Positions 42,748 to 52,120 of a stretch of 64,000 nt of DNA are shown here, piece by piece; position 1 is the stretch's first letter, and each line of letters begins with the position of its first letter. Source of the stretch: Adlercreutzia agrestimuris. GTDB lineage: Bacteria > Actinomycetota > Coriobacteriia > Coriobacteriales > Eggerthellaceae. The stretch spans positions 310,001-374,000 of the forward strand of contig NZ_CALPCX010000002.1 of the NCBI RefSeq assembly GCF_943193125.1, read 5' to 3'. The notes under the pieces are model-generated. The model saw only the letters and a list, made by a program, of their open reading frames with translations, made no database searches and had not been told where the DNA came from. A program made the position numbers and the translations under genes.

Positions 42748-45219
42748 ATGCCCATTGATATTGACTCGTTAAATGAACCTCAACGAGAAGCCGTCATTAC
42801 TACCGAAGGTCCGCTTCTGGTTTTGGCGGGCGCAGGATCAGGCAAAACGCGCGTATTGACGTATCGAATTGCCAACTTGATTGAGAACTTAAACGTTGCG
42901 CCATGGCAGATTTTAGCCATCACGTTTACCAATAAAGCTGCTGCTGAAATGCGCGAACGTTTGGCAGGGCTGGTTGGTCCGTCAAGTCGTGGAATGTGGG
43001 TTTCAACGTTTCATAGTATGTGCGTGCGCATTTTGCGCGCCGATGCAGACCGGTTGGGCTTCACCAAAAACTTCACCATTTACGACACTGACGACATGAA
43101 GCGCTTGTATGGCGAAGTTATGGCTGAGCTCTCAATTGATGCGAAGCGCTTTCCGAAAAACATGGTCATGAATCGTGTCTCCGCTGCGAAAAATGAGCTC
43201 ATTTTGCCAGCGGAATTTGAGCTGAAATATTCCGACTTTATCAGCAAAGAGGTGGCGAAGGTTTACGAGCGCGTCCAGCAACGCCTCAAAGCAGCCAACG
43301 CGTTTGATTTTGACGACTTGCTGCTTTACGCCTATCTCTTGCTGCGCGATAACCCTGATGTCTTACAAGCTTATCAGCAGCGCTTTCGCTATATTATGGT
43401 TGACGAGTATCAGGATACCAACCATGCGCAGTATTGCATCACTACACTGTTAGCGCAGGCGCACGAAAACATTATGGTCGTTGGTGACGACGATCAGTCA
43501 ATTTACTCGTGGCGCGGAGCTGACATTCGCAATATTTTGGAGTTTGAGAAGGACTATCCAAAAGCAAAAACGGTGAAGCTTGAGCAGAATTATCGCAGCG
43601 TGGGCAATGTTCTTGCGGCGGCGAATGCTGTGATAGCCAACAATCAGCATCGCAAAGAGAAACGCCTGTTCACAAGCTCTGATGATGGCGACAAGATCCA
43701 AGTATATGTGGCCAGCGATGAGCGTGATGAGGGTAGATGGATAGCCGGTGAGATTGAAAAGCTGCGCCGTGCGGACTTCTCGTATAACCAGATGGCAGTT
43801 TTTTATCGAACCAACGCTCAGTCACGTACGCTTGAAGATATGTTTTTGCGTGCGGGCGTGCCGTATCGCATCGTTGGTGGCGTACGATTCTTTGATCGCG
43901 CGGAGATTCGCGATGTGATGGCGTATCTTACGCTTGTGGTAAATCCAGCTGATGATATTTCGGCAAAGCGCGTGATTAATGTGCCGCGTCGCGGCATTGG
44001 CAAGAGTACTATCGAACATATTGATGCGGTTGCGCGAGAGATGAACCTCACCTTTATGGATGCTGCAGAGCAAATTCTGACTGATGAGGCGGTGCGTCCT
44101 GCCACGCGTTTGGCGGTGGGTCGTTTCGTGGAGTTCATTAAGGAAGCGCGTTCTTACGCTGGTGATCTGCGAAAAGTGGTTGAAATGATCATCGACCGCG
44201 CAGAGCTAATCACCACGCTTCGTCAGGAAGGAACCGACGAGGCACAAAGCCGCATTGAGAACATCCAAGAGTTTTTGGGCGTTGTGGATGAGTTCAAAGA
44301 CAGCCACGACATTGAAGATGCCTTCTTTGCGCCGCCGACTGCATCAGAAGATGAAGTAGCGCCGTTTGCGGACACAGCTTCGCAAGCCTCTCTGTCCAGT
44401 GGCGAAATCACGGCAATAGATGAGGCCGGCAATATGATGTTTGCCATTGAAGTGCCTGATGCAGCGCCTGTTGAGGACGCTGAGCCCGTCCGCGTATTGC
44501 GCGGGGACTCGCTTGCGGACTTCTTGGAGTGGGTGCGCCTGAGAACTGACTTGGACTCCATGACCGAAGATGGTCATGCGGTTACGCTTATGACAGTGCA
44601 CTCATCAAAAGGCTTGGAATTTGATTGCGTGTTTGTGGCGGGTATGGAAGAAACAATCTTCCCGCACATGAATAGTGTTGGTGATCCTGTTGGCGTTGAG
44701 GAGGAGCGTCGTTTGGCCTATGTTGCCATCACGCGTGCTCGTAAAAAACTCTATTTGACCTGCGCGAATGCGCGTCAACTTTTCGGTCAGTCCTCATCGA
44801 ATCCCATTTCGCGTTTTATTCACGAGATCCCTTCTGAGCTTCGTCAGACAACAGGGCTTGGCTCAGCGGGCTTTTCTGGTACGGGCTGGGAGAAGCGCGG
44901 AAGTCGCAGAGGCATTGCAGGTAGTGGTGCTGAAGCGGGCGAAGGTCGCGTGTTTGGCCGCTCAAGTGCGTCAGGTTCTGCGGGCAGGCGAGACGCTCGT
45001 CAAAGCCGCGTGGGCAATTCCTATGCGCGCCCCGACGCCGGCAAAAAGGCGGCAGCATCTATGAGCTTTGCTGTGGGTGACATGGTTGACCACAAGACGT
45101 TTGGGCGTGGTCGGGTGACGAAGGTTGATGGAGATACCCTCTATATCAAGTTCGCCAAAACCAACCAAACTAAAAAGCTGCTTAAGGACTATGCGCCCAT
45201 TGTGAAGCTGAATGGCTAA
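42748..45219 (+). CDS. pcrA: ATP-dependent DNA helicase PcrA/UvrD
   Basis: 823 residues. Superfamily 1A motifs in order: Q motif LNEPQREAV, Walker A LAGAGSGKTRVL, Ia FTNKAAAEMRER, II MVDEYQDTN, III VVGDDDQSIYSWRGAD, IV LEQNYRS, V VTLMTVHSSKGLEFDCVFV and VI RRLAYVAITRARKKLYL. An acidic insert before motif V (about residues 530-590) and a Gly/Arg/Ser-rich stretch before the C-terminal Tudor-like domain (MVDHKTFGRGRVTKVDGD) complete it. Acts in nucleotide excision repair and replication restart. Confidence 0.96.
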   Translation: MPIDIDSLNEPQREAVITTEGPLLVLAGAGSGKTRVLTYRIANLIENLNVAPWQILAITFTNKAAAEMRERLAGLVGPSSRGMWVSTFHSMCVRILRADADRLGFTKNFTIYDTDDMKRLYGEVMAELSIDAKRFPKNMVMNRVSAAKNELILPAEFELKYSDFISKEVAKVYERVQQRLKAANAFDFDDLLLYAYLLLRDNPDVLQAYQQRFRYIMVDEYQDTNHAQYCITTLLAQAHENIMVVGDDDQSIYSWRGADIRNILEFEKDYPKAKTVKLEQNYRSVGNVLAAANAVIANNQHRKEKRLFTSSDDGDKIQVYVASDERDEGRWIAGEIEKLRRADFSYNQMAVFYRTNAQSRTLEDMFLRAGVPYRIVGGVRFFDRAEIRDVMAYLTLVVNPADDISAKRVINVPRRGIGKSTIEHIDAVAREMNLTFMDAAEQILTDEAVRPATRLAVGRFVEFIKEARSYAGDLRKVVEMIIDRAELITTLRQEGTDEAQSRIENIQEFLGVVDEFKDSHDIEDAFFAPPTASEDEVAPFADTASQASLSSGEITAIDEAGNMMFAIEVPDAAPVEDAEPVRVLRGDSLADFLEWVRLRTDLDSMTEDGHAVTLMTVHSSKGLEFDCVFVAGMEETIFPHMNSVGDPVGVEEERRLAYVAITRARKKLYLTCANARQLFGQSSSNPISRFIHEIPSELRQTTGLGSAGFSGTGWEKRGSRRGIAGSGAEAGEGRVFGRSSASGSAGRRDARQSRVGNSYARPDAGKKAAASMSFAVGDMVDHKTFGRGRVTKVDGDTLYIKFAKTNQTKKLLKDYAPIVKLNG

Positions 45220-45291
45220 AAGCGCCAACTCGTTTAGCTCGCGCAGGTGGGCGAAGCGCTTGCTTGCGTGAGCTAAAAGACAACAACCCGC

Positions 45292-47064
45292 TTAACTGCA
45301 CTTGGCGCACAATACGCACGCGCTTGGGGTAGCGGCAAGACCGCCGAGTGCACTTTCTCGCAGCTCAAAAGGAAGCGAGCGACCAACTGCATAAAGCGCC
45401 CACACAGTTTCGTCGAAATTGATGAGATTTGAGATGTTTGCAAGCGCCATTTGCGCAGCTACCAGTGCATTTGCTGCTCCTGTTGCGTTGCGCTTCTGGC
45501 AAGGCGCTTCCACGAGGCCACCTATTGGATCGCACACCAATCCCATCAGCCCCGTAAGCGCAGTTGCTGCCGCAGCCAAGCACTGCTGCGGCGTGCCGCC
45601 AAGAAGCTCCACTGCAGCTGAGGCCGCCATAGCTGACGCGGTGCCAACCTCAGCCTGGCATCCGCCCTCAGCACCTGAAACGGTGGCGTTTCGCATAATG
45701 AGCATGCCAATGGCAGCAGCGTTTGCAAGACCGCGTTCAAGCTGGGCATCGCTGAGACCATGCGCCTCTTGCAGCGCAAACAAAACCGCAGGTAATACGC
45801 CTGATGCACCCGCGGTGGGTGCCGCTACAATCTTGCCCATTGAAGCGTTGGTCTCAAGGACCGCCAGCGCATAAGTGATTGCATGAGCTAACAGCGGATC
45901 TGCCAAACTGTCTGTCTTTTCTGCATAGGTGCGCGCCTGCTGGGCTTCACCACCAATAAGTCCGCCCATAGAAGTGCGCGGGTTGCTGAGCGCCTCGTCA
46001 ACCGACGCACGCATAACGCGCAGTGCCTCGCTCAGGTAGCGTTTTGTGTCATCAACGGCTAAGCCGCACGATGCCAAAAGACAGCGCTCGCGTCTGCATA
46101 TAGCATCTGATAAGGGCATATGCTCTTTTTCGCAAAAACTCAGCAGCTCTTCGCCTGATGCAAAATCAAGCTGCTCAAACAATGAGGTTGCCTCTTCGGC
46201 TGTCAGATCAATTCCAAATCCGGTAGGTTCAAGCCCTTCGGCCGCCAATTCTTCGGCAGAGCGTGGGGCATGCGTGTCTTCTGAGCGATCAGAGGGAAGG
46301 AGCGAGACGCTTAAGATGTCGGGGTAATCTCCAATTGCCAGCAGGATATCCTCATTGATAGCGTCGTCGGTTTCCATGACTGTATAGGCAATATCACCTT
46401 TGCGTTCGCGAAAAAGCCTGGTGGTAGCAATGTTGATGTCAAAATCCGAGAGCTTTTGCGCAATGTGCGCCAGAACGCCTTTGACGTCTTTTTGCTTGAT
46501 GACGATGCTGTGATATTGCCCGCCTAGCAGCACCTCTACACCATTGATGGAGCGAATTTGTGCAGCGCCACCGCCAATAGATTCGCCACGTACCCAGGTT
46601 TCAACCCCATTTTCGTCAATCACATGCACGTCTACGGTGTTAGGGTGGGGTGTATCAACATCGGGTACAGCAATAAACTCAAACGCAAGACCACGCTCTT
46701 GTGCCAGCGCAAACGAATCGCGAATGCGCACGTCATCCGCACCAAAACCAAGCATGCCGCCAAGCAGTGCGCGGTCGGTGCCGTGCCCGTGATAGGTATG
46801 CGCAAAGCTGCCATACAAATAGAATTCCACCCGAACCGGGGCAGCGGCAAGTAGTTTAAGTGTCATTGAGGCAATGCGAAGTGCCCCAGCCGTGTGAGAG
46901 CTTGACGGTCCAATCATGATAGGGCCAATCACATCGCGAACACCCAAAAGTGACGGAGCAGCGTTTTGCTGTGGTGGCGAAGGGGGCTTGCTCAGCGCAT
47001 TGGGTTCATGAGACTCAGAGCTATTTTGTCTCGCAACGGGTGATATTTGAGCTGTTTGCGTCAT
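45292..47064 (-). CDS. sdaA: L-serine ammonia-lyase, iron-sulfur type, fused subunits
   Basis: 590 residues. The beta domain begins at about residue 42 (VRDVIGPIMIGPSSSHTAGA) and includes an ACT-like part (GGQYHSIVIKQKDVKGVLAH). The alpha domain has MGGLIGGEAQ, KIVAAPTAGASGVLPAVLFA and the cluster region LVCDPIGGLVEAPCQKRNAT. The first ~40 residues are a Ser/Pro-rich extension and the extreme C-terminus adds CVLCAKCS. Deaminates serine to pyruvate, a likely energy route in an amino-acid-using anaerobe. Confidence 0.95.
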   Translation of the reverse strand: MTQTAQISPVARQNSSESHEPNALSKPPSPPQQNAAPSLLGVRDVIGPIMIGPSSSHTAGALRIASMTLKLLAAAPVRVEFYLYGSFAHTYHGHGTDRALLGGMLGFGADDVRIRDSFALAQERGLAFEFIAVPDVDTPHPNTVDVHVIDENGVETWVRGESIGGGAAQIRSINGVEVLLGGQYHSIVIKQKDVKGVLAHIAQKLSDFDINIATTRLFRERKGDIAYTVMETDDAINEDILLAIGDYPDILSVSLLPSDRSEDTHAPRSAEELAAEGLEPTGFGIDLTAEEATSLFEQLDFASGEELLSFCEKEHMPLSDAICRRERCLLASCGLAVDDTKRYLSEALRVMRASVDEALSNPRTSMGGLIGGEAQQARTYAEKTDSLADPLLAHAITYALAVLETNASMGKIVAAPTAGASGVLPAVLFALQEAHGLSDAQLERGLANAAAIGMLIMRNATVSGAEGGCQAEVGTASAMAASAAVELLGGTPQQCLAAAATALTGLMGLVCDPIGGLVEAPCQKRNATGAANALVAAQMALANISNLINFDETVWALYAVGRSLPFELRESALGGLAATPSACVLCAKCS

Positions 47065-47218
47065 TATTGTGCCCTTTCGGTGCGCTATTTGTCCGTTACT
47101 CTAAACGTAGTTAGCGATGTATAACTCTATGGTACACTGCTTCGCTGGTTTTGGAGCAAAATGCAAAAGAATCGGAACTTTTCCTCTGTAAAGCACAAGC
47201 AAGAAGGATGCGTACTAT

Positions 47219-48586
47219 ATGACAAAGCCAATCATGGTTGTGGGACATAAAAACCCTGACAATGACTCAATTTGTGCCGCTGTTGGATATGCTTATCTCA
47301 AAAACGAGTTAGCAAAACGCGAAACAAAAGAGGGCGAAGTGGCTCCCGTTTATACACCAGTTCGTCTTGGACCGCTGCCTCCAGAGAGTGCTTGGGTGCT
47401 TGAGCAAAATGGTATTGATGCACCAGACATGATTGGACATGTGCATGCACGCGTGTCAGACGTAATGACCGAAAACCCTATCTCTATCAGCCACAGCGCT
47501 ACCATTATGGAAGCTGGGCGACTGCTTCGCCAGCATAATATTCGTGCGCTTGTTGTGACAAATGAAGATGGAACTTATCGCGGGCTCATCACTACGCGCA
47601 TGATTGCTGAGCGCTATGTTGCAGCAACTGATTTGCTGGTTGATAACGCATCAAACCAGATGGCTGTTGCAGGTGACTTGATCAATTCGCTTGGGCAGAG
47701 CGTTGACGAGCTTACTGAAACCGACGTGATTAAGCTGCACAAAGATGGTCTGCTCAAAGAAGCAGTGGAAGACTTGATGGCAAGTGAGCTTCGCGAGGCT
47801 ATCGTGCTTGATGATGATGGGTTCGCCATTGGTATTGTGACGCGCTCGGACGTGGCGCATCACCCAAAGCGCAAGGTGATTTTAGTTGATCATAACGAAC
47901 GACGTCAGGCTGCCAATGGCATTGACGAAGCTGAAGTTGTTGAGATTATTGATCACCATCGCATTGCAGATGTAACCACGGCAAACCCCATCAAGTTCTT
48001 GAATTTGCCTGCAGGTTCAACGGCTACCATTGTGGCAATGGAGTTCCGCCGCCAAAACGTAGAACTTCCTGCGCACATTGCGCGCGTGCTGCTCTCGGCG
48101 CTGCTCACCGATACCGTTATCATGAAATCTCCGACTACCACTGACGTTGATCGTGATATTGCTCAATTTTTGGGCGAAGTGGGCAACGTTGATCCGGTGG
48201 AATTTGGCTTGGAAGTCTTTAAATCACGCGCAGTTAATGGCGATGTTCCTGTTGAGAAGCTTGTTGGCGCTGATTCCAAAGAGTTTCAAGTGGGAGACTC
48301 CACCGTACTTATTGCTCAGCATGAGACGGTTGATCTGCAAGGCGTTTTGGCGCGAGAGCCAGAAATTCGCGCGCATATGAAGCACTTGCAGAAAGATCAT
48401 GGGTATGAATTCGTGCTCTTGATGGTGACCGACATTGTGGCTGAGGGTAGTCAGTTTCTCTGCGAAGGAAATCATCGCGTAGTCAATCGTGTCTTTAACA
48501 TTGATTGTTCTGGCAAAGGTGGCACGTGGATGCCAGGTATTTTGAGTCGCAAGAAGCAAGTGGCCGCAAAGATCTTGGAAGCTTAG
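47219..48586 (+). CDS. ppaC: Manganese-dependent inorganic pyrophosphatase with CBS domains
   Basis: 455 residues. DHH phosphoesterase start VVGHKNPDNDSICAAVGYAY, then an inserted pair of CBS domains (DVMTENPISISHSATIMEA near residue 80 and VVTNEDGTYRGLITTRM; IVLDDDGFAIGIVTRSDV near 195). The DHH core resumes with ILVDHNERRQAANGIDEAEV and EIIDHHRI, and a DHHA2 domain follows. No DRTGG insert. In known enzymes of this class the CBS pair makes activity respond to adenine nucleotides. Confidence 0.95.
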   Translation: MTKPIMVVGHKNPDNDSICAAVGYAYLKNELAKRETKEGEVAPVYTPVRLGPLPPESAWVLEQNGIDAPDMIGHVHARVSDVMTENPISISHSATIMEAGRLLRQHNIRALVVTNEDGTYRGLITTRMIAERYVAATDLLVDNASNQMAVAGDLINSLGQSVDELTETDVIKLHKDGLLKEAVEDLMASELREAIVLDDDGFAIGIVTRSDVAHHPKRKVILVDHNERRQAANGIDEAEVVEIIDHHRIADVTTANPIKFLNLPAGSTATIVAMEFRRQNVELPAHIARVLLSALLTDTVIMKSPTTTDVDRDIAQFLGEVGNVDPVEFGLEVFKSRAVNGDVPVEKLVGADSKEFQVGDSTVLIAQHETVDLQGVLAREPEIRAHMKHLQKDHGYEFVLLMVTDIVAEGSQFLCEGNHRVVNRVFNIDCSGKGGTWMPGILSRKKQVAAKILEA

Positions 48587-48693
48587 CTGTGTGCATAAGC
48601 CGAATGTGCTGCTCTTGTGTCGGTTCGGCTCCTTCGGGCAAATGTCGCTTTACAGCTTGCATCGCGAGGACTATAACAGAAATCAGAAACCAT

Positions 48694-48720
48694 AAAACGC
48701 CTCCATTTCGGGGGCGTTTT
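48694..48720 (+). terminator. Terminator after the pyrophosphatase gene
   Basis: AAAACGCC-T-CC and GG-G-GGCGTTTT stem ending in TTTT. Confidence 0.75.
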
Positions 48721-48751
48721 CCACGCAGGACATCATAGGGAGATGACAGCT

Positions 48752-49120
48752 GTGGCAGAAATACTGGAAGCACTCATGTTGGTGTGTTTCGGACTTTCAT
48801 GGCCTTTGAATGCGTACAAGAATTACAAAGCGAGAACTGCTGCTGGGTCAAGTTGGCAGTTTATCGCGCTCATTACGTTAGGATATATAGCAGGTATAAC
48901 CGCTAAGTTTATATCGGGATCTATAAACTGGGTATTGGCGGTATACTTCATAAACTTGGCATGTTTGGGAATTAATTGGGCGGTATATTTCCGCAATTGC
49001 AAACTTGATGCCGAGCGCGAAGAAGTGGCGCAGGAGGTTGTTGCTGAGGCTGAGGAGTTGCTTGATGATGTGCAACGCGCCCCTCAACCAACGATGGCAA
49101 ACGCTCATTTTGCAGCATAG
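48752..49120 (+). CDS. PQ-loop/SemiSWEET-like small membrane protein
   Basis: 122 residues from a GTG at 48752, nine bases after GGAG; the ATG at 48743 touches that site. Three hydrophobic segments with LSWPLNAYKNYKARTAAGSS after the first, the usual PQ-loop-type Pro-(Leu/Gln)-Asn turn. The C-terminal ~35 residues are an acidic tail. It resembles half-transporters of the PQ-loop group; substrate unknown. Confidence 0.6.
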   Translation: MAEILEALMLVCFGLSWPLNAYKNYKARTAAGSSWQFIALITLGYIAGITAKFISGSINWVLAVYFINLACLGINWAVYFRNCKLDAEREEVAQEVVAEAEELLDDVQRAPQPTMANAHFAA

Positions 49121-49183
49121 GCACTCTGGTCTTGCTCTGCCGCGCCTTCGTTTAGAGAAGAAACACATAAGGAGTTACCACCT

Positions 49184-50299
49184 ATGAACAATGAGCGATT
49201 GTTGTCACTTTTTTGCGAATTGGTGCAAATTGAAAGTCCTTCGCGCAATGAGGCTGACATGGCTGCACGCTGTGAGCAAGAGTTATCCGATTTGGGCTTT
49301 TCCGTTGAATTCGACAATTCCGCTTCGTCAACTGGATCTACGACGGGAAATCTTATTGCGCATTTGCCCGGCACGCATCCTGGCAGCATTGTTCTTTCTG
49401 CTCATATGGATACTGTAGAGCCGTGTGTGGGTATTGTTCCAAAGGTGGAAAACGGCGTTGTCAGATCAGAGGGTCAAACTATCCTTTCGGCTGATGACAA
49501 GGCCGGCATTGCGGCAATATTTGAAGCAGTTCGCACGATTGTTGAGCAAGGCGCGCCGCGACCTGACATAACCATTGTGCTGACCACCTGTGAAGAGCTG
49601 AGTCTTTTGGGGGCAGGAGCGCTTGATATTAGTAGAATCCCTGTTGATGCACCATGTTTCATTTTTGATGCTGACGGAGTACCTGGGACGGTAATCATGG
49701 GCGCCCCTTGTCATCGGAGCTTTGCTGCGTGTTTCGCTGGGCGTGCTGCGCATGCCGGTGTAGAGCCTGAGGCGGGCATCTCGGCTATTCAAATGGCGGC
49801 AAGTGCTATTGCAAATATGAAGCTTGGCCGACTTGATGAGATTACCACTGCCAACGTTGGCGTTATTGAAGGTGGTTCAGAAACGAATGTTGTCCCTGAG
49901 CAATGCATGGTAAGAGGCGAGTGCCGATCACTTGATAAAGCGCGGGCGGATGCATGCGTTCAAGCAATGTCAACTGCGCTCGAAAATGCCGCCAAGCAGT
50001 TTGGCGGCTCGGTGGAGTATACGTGGCATGAAGATTATGGCGCGGTGCGCTATGACGACACACATCCACTTGTCCAGCAGATTAAAAGAGCGTGCCACCG
50101 TGCTGGTGTGGAGTTTCGTCCGCATATTTCAGGTGGCGGGGCTGACGCAAATATCTTGTGCACGCGCGGGGTAGATGCCATTACGCTTGGAATTGGTATG
50201 ACAAACTTCCATTCAGTGGACGAATATATCACCGTGCAAGATCTTGAGGATTGCACAAAACTTGCCTATGCCCTCATCGAAGAAGCTGTTAAAGCTTAG
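49184..50299 (+). CDS. M20 family metallopeptidase, PepT-like
   Basis: 371 residues. IVLSAHMDTVEPC (metal His, Asp), LSADDKAGIAAI (bridging Asp), VLTTCEELSLLGA (catalytic Glu pair) and the C-terminal FRPHISGGGADANIL with FHSVDEYI (last His ligand) are complete. Closest to peptidase T-like proteins. Probably a cytoplasmic tripeptidase or related aminoacylase. Confidence 0.92.
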   Translation: MNNERLLSLFCELVQIESPSRNEADMAARCEQELSDLGFSVEFDNSASSTGSTTGNLIAHLPGTHPGSIVLSAHMDTVEPCVGIVPKVENGVVRSEGQTILSADDKAGIAAIFEAVRTIVEQGAPRPDITIVLTTCEELSLLGAGALDISRIPVDAPCFIFDADGVPGTVIMGAPCHRSFAACFAGRAAHAGVEPEAGISAIQMAASAIANMKLGRLDEITTANVGVIEGGSETNVVPEQCMVRGECRSLDKARADACVQAMSTALENAAKQFGGSVEYTWHEDYGAVRYDDTHPLVQQIKRACHRAGVEFRPHISGGGADANILCTRGVDAITLGIGMTNFHSVDEYITVQDLEDCTKLAYALIEEAVKA

Positions 50300-50314
50300 T
50301 GACGTCAACAACAA

Positions 50315-51796
50315 CTACTCATCCATGGTGTTCACGAGCTGGATCACTTCATCTCTGCTGTGCACATTCAGTTTGGCGTAAATGTGACGAATATGGCTTT
50401 TCGCCGTGCCGTTTGAAATGCACAGTTCTTGCTGAATGCGCGGCGTTGATTTTCCTTGCGCCAACAATGCAAGAATCTCTTCTTCGCGCAGTGTAAGCCC
50501 ATGGAGGCGAGCCACTTGCGCACATCTGCCGGAAAGTGATTCTCGATACGTTGCTGTTTCATGCCGCGTTTTGACAGGGGTAATACCCCAGGTGGTTTCC
50601 AGATCTGTTTCGTTGAGAAGGAACATTGAAAACGCTACCAGCACAATTACGACAATGTTGGTAAGCAGCAAGATGCCGCTTTCGTCGAGTACTGCCCACG
50701 CGCTTGTGCCGCAATATGAACCCAAAACACTTGCAATAACGCGCGCGGCACGCGTGAGACCAAACAGCCAGATGGCTAATACGCCATAGCGAGAGCAAAT
50801 GGTGGAAAGCACGATCATGGTAAGAATGACGAAACTGGCGTGCGACATGTTAAGCATAATTCCCGCAACAAGCAAACCGCCACCTTGCACAAATGGTTGC
50901 AAGAGGGCACCTGCCACCATGAGAGGCAAAGCAATGCGGAAAAGATAGCGCACATCAAAACGCTCGAAGAAAAACAGTGCGAAAACAAGCACGATGAGTG
51001 CGGCGAAGGCTACACCGAGCATCGTGAGGTCATTAAGAACACCGCCAGTGGTGCGGCAGAAATTCATGGTGAAAGAGTATGCTGCCATAAGCAGCATCGG
51101 TCGAACTGGGAAGCTCCATTTTTGCTGCGAGTCTCTATCAAGTGCATCAGCAATAGCGCTTGCTTCGTTGCGTTTTGCTTCATCGGCAGTGGTAAGTTGA
51201 AGCTTAATCATGTTCATGCTTGCCACAAAGCATCCTGCGCTGATCATTGGTAAGGCCGCAGTAATAAAAAGTGCTACCTGCGGATTGAGCGCCATAATCA
51301 AAAGATGAAGTACAACCGCAAGAAGAAACGAACTGGAATAATACAGCGCAACTTGTCGCATGGGAAGTGCGGCATAAAACTCGCTCCAGAGCAAAATGAT
51401 TGCAGCAAGTCCGAGACCGGTAAGCACAGATCCCCCAACCGAAGCAATGACAATGAGTTGATCCATCATGTGTGCTTCGGCAAGAAAGGTAGAGGGGAGC
51501 GCCATCAATAACGTACCGACGCACATAAACACACCAGCAACCCAGGGAATAATGGTGCGTCGTGGATGAGCCATAATGCGACGTGCGTTGAGCGCGCAAA
51601 TGATAAGCGCGAGCGCATTCATGAAATTTGAAATCAAAAAGAGAGGCTCTACTGTTGCGCCGGGAATGGGAGAGGGCGAAGTTGTTGACCCGAATTGCAC
51701 CGAGTAAATCCATGCCAGGTACACGCCCATCCCCAGGTAACGAATCGGCAGAGCGAAGCCAGGAATCTCAAAGCGGCTTGTTGTTGTTTGCAGCAT
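50315..51796 (-). CDS. LuxR-type regulator with multispan membrane N-terminus
   Basis: 493 residues from the ATG at 51796 (GGGGGGAAA site). About 12 hydrophobic segments fill the first ~410 residues; the C-terminus is a LuxR/GerE helix-turn-helix (LTLREEEILALLAQGKST then NGTAKSHIRHIYAKLNVHSR). Such membrane-bound LuxR proteins are numerous in Eggerthellaceae and usually sit next to one exported reductase. Here the neighbour is the divergent Tat flavoprotein at 52121, so it probably senses that enzyme's substrate. Confidence 0.88.
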   Translation of the reverse strand: MLQTTTSRFEIPGFALPIRYLGMGVYLAWIYSVQFGSTTSPSPIPGATVEPLFLISNFMNALALIICALNARRIMAHPRRTIIPWVAGVFMCVGTLLMALPSTFLAEAHMMDQLIVIASVGGSVLTGLGLAAIILLWSEFYAALPMRQVALYYSSSFLLAVVLHLLIMALNPQVALFITAALPMISAGCFVASMNMIKLQLTTADEAKRNEASAIADALDRDSQQKWSFPVRPMLLMAAYSFTMNFCRTTGGVLNDLTMLGVAFAALIVLVFALFFFERFDVRYLFRIALPLMVAGALLQPFVQGGGLLVAGIMLNMSHASFVILTMIVLSTICSRYGVLAIWLFGLTRAARVIASVLGSYCGTSAWAVLDESGILLLTNIVVIVLVAFSMFLLNETDLETTWGITPVKTRHETATYRESLSGRCAQVARLHGLTLREEEILALLAQGKSTPRIQQELCISNGTAKSHIRHIYAKLNVHSRDEVIQLVNTMDE

Positions 51797-52120
51797 GTAA
51801 TTTCCCCCCCCAGTAATGCTGAACTGATTGCCCAAGAGCATTATAGATTTTTCTCGGGCATCTCTCTGCTTATTTTTTATCACCCCCTGAGCTGTGTGCA
51901 TGCCGCAATTCTCTGACCAGGTAAAACAAAAGAGGGGATGAGAAAAATACTCCCTTTTCTGTGGGTAATATCAGCCCTCAAGGAAGATGACGAGACCCAA
52001 TTCCGAGGCATAAAGTGACCTCATTGCTTGAGAGCGTACATGAGCCGAGGGGGCGCATGTACACAATCCAAACAGTGCGATGAGGCAAGCCTGTTTGGTC
52101 TATACACGAGGAGGAAAGAA
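51797..52120. promoter_or_regulatory. Divergent control region, LuxR gene and flavoprotein
   Basis: 324 bases between divergent starts. The clearest element is a 7-bp inverted repeat GTACATG (52036-52042) / CATGTAC (52056-52062), 13 bases apart. It lies 59 bases before the flavoprotein start and is a candidate operator for the LuxR-type regulator. Confidence 0.5.
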
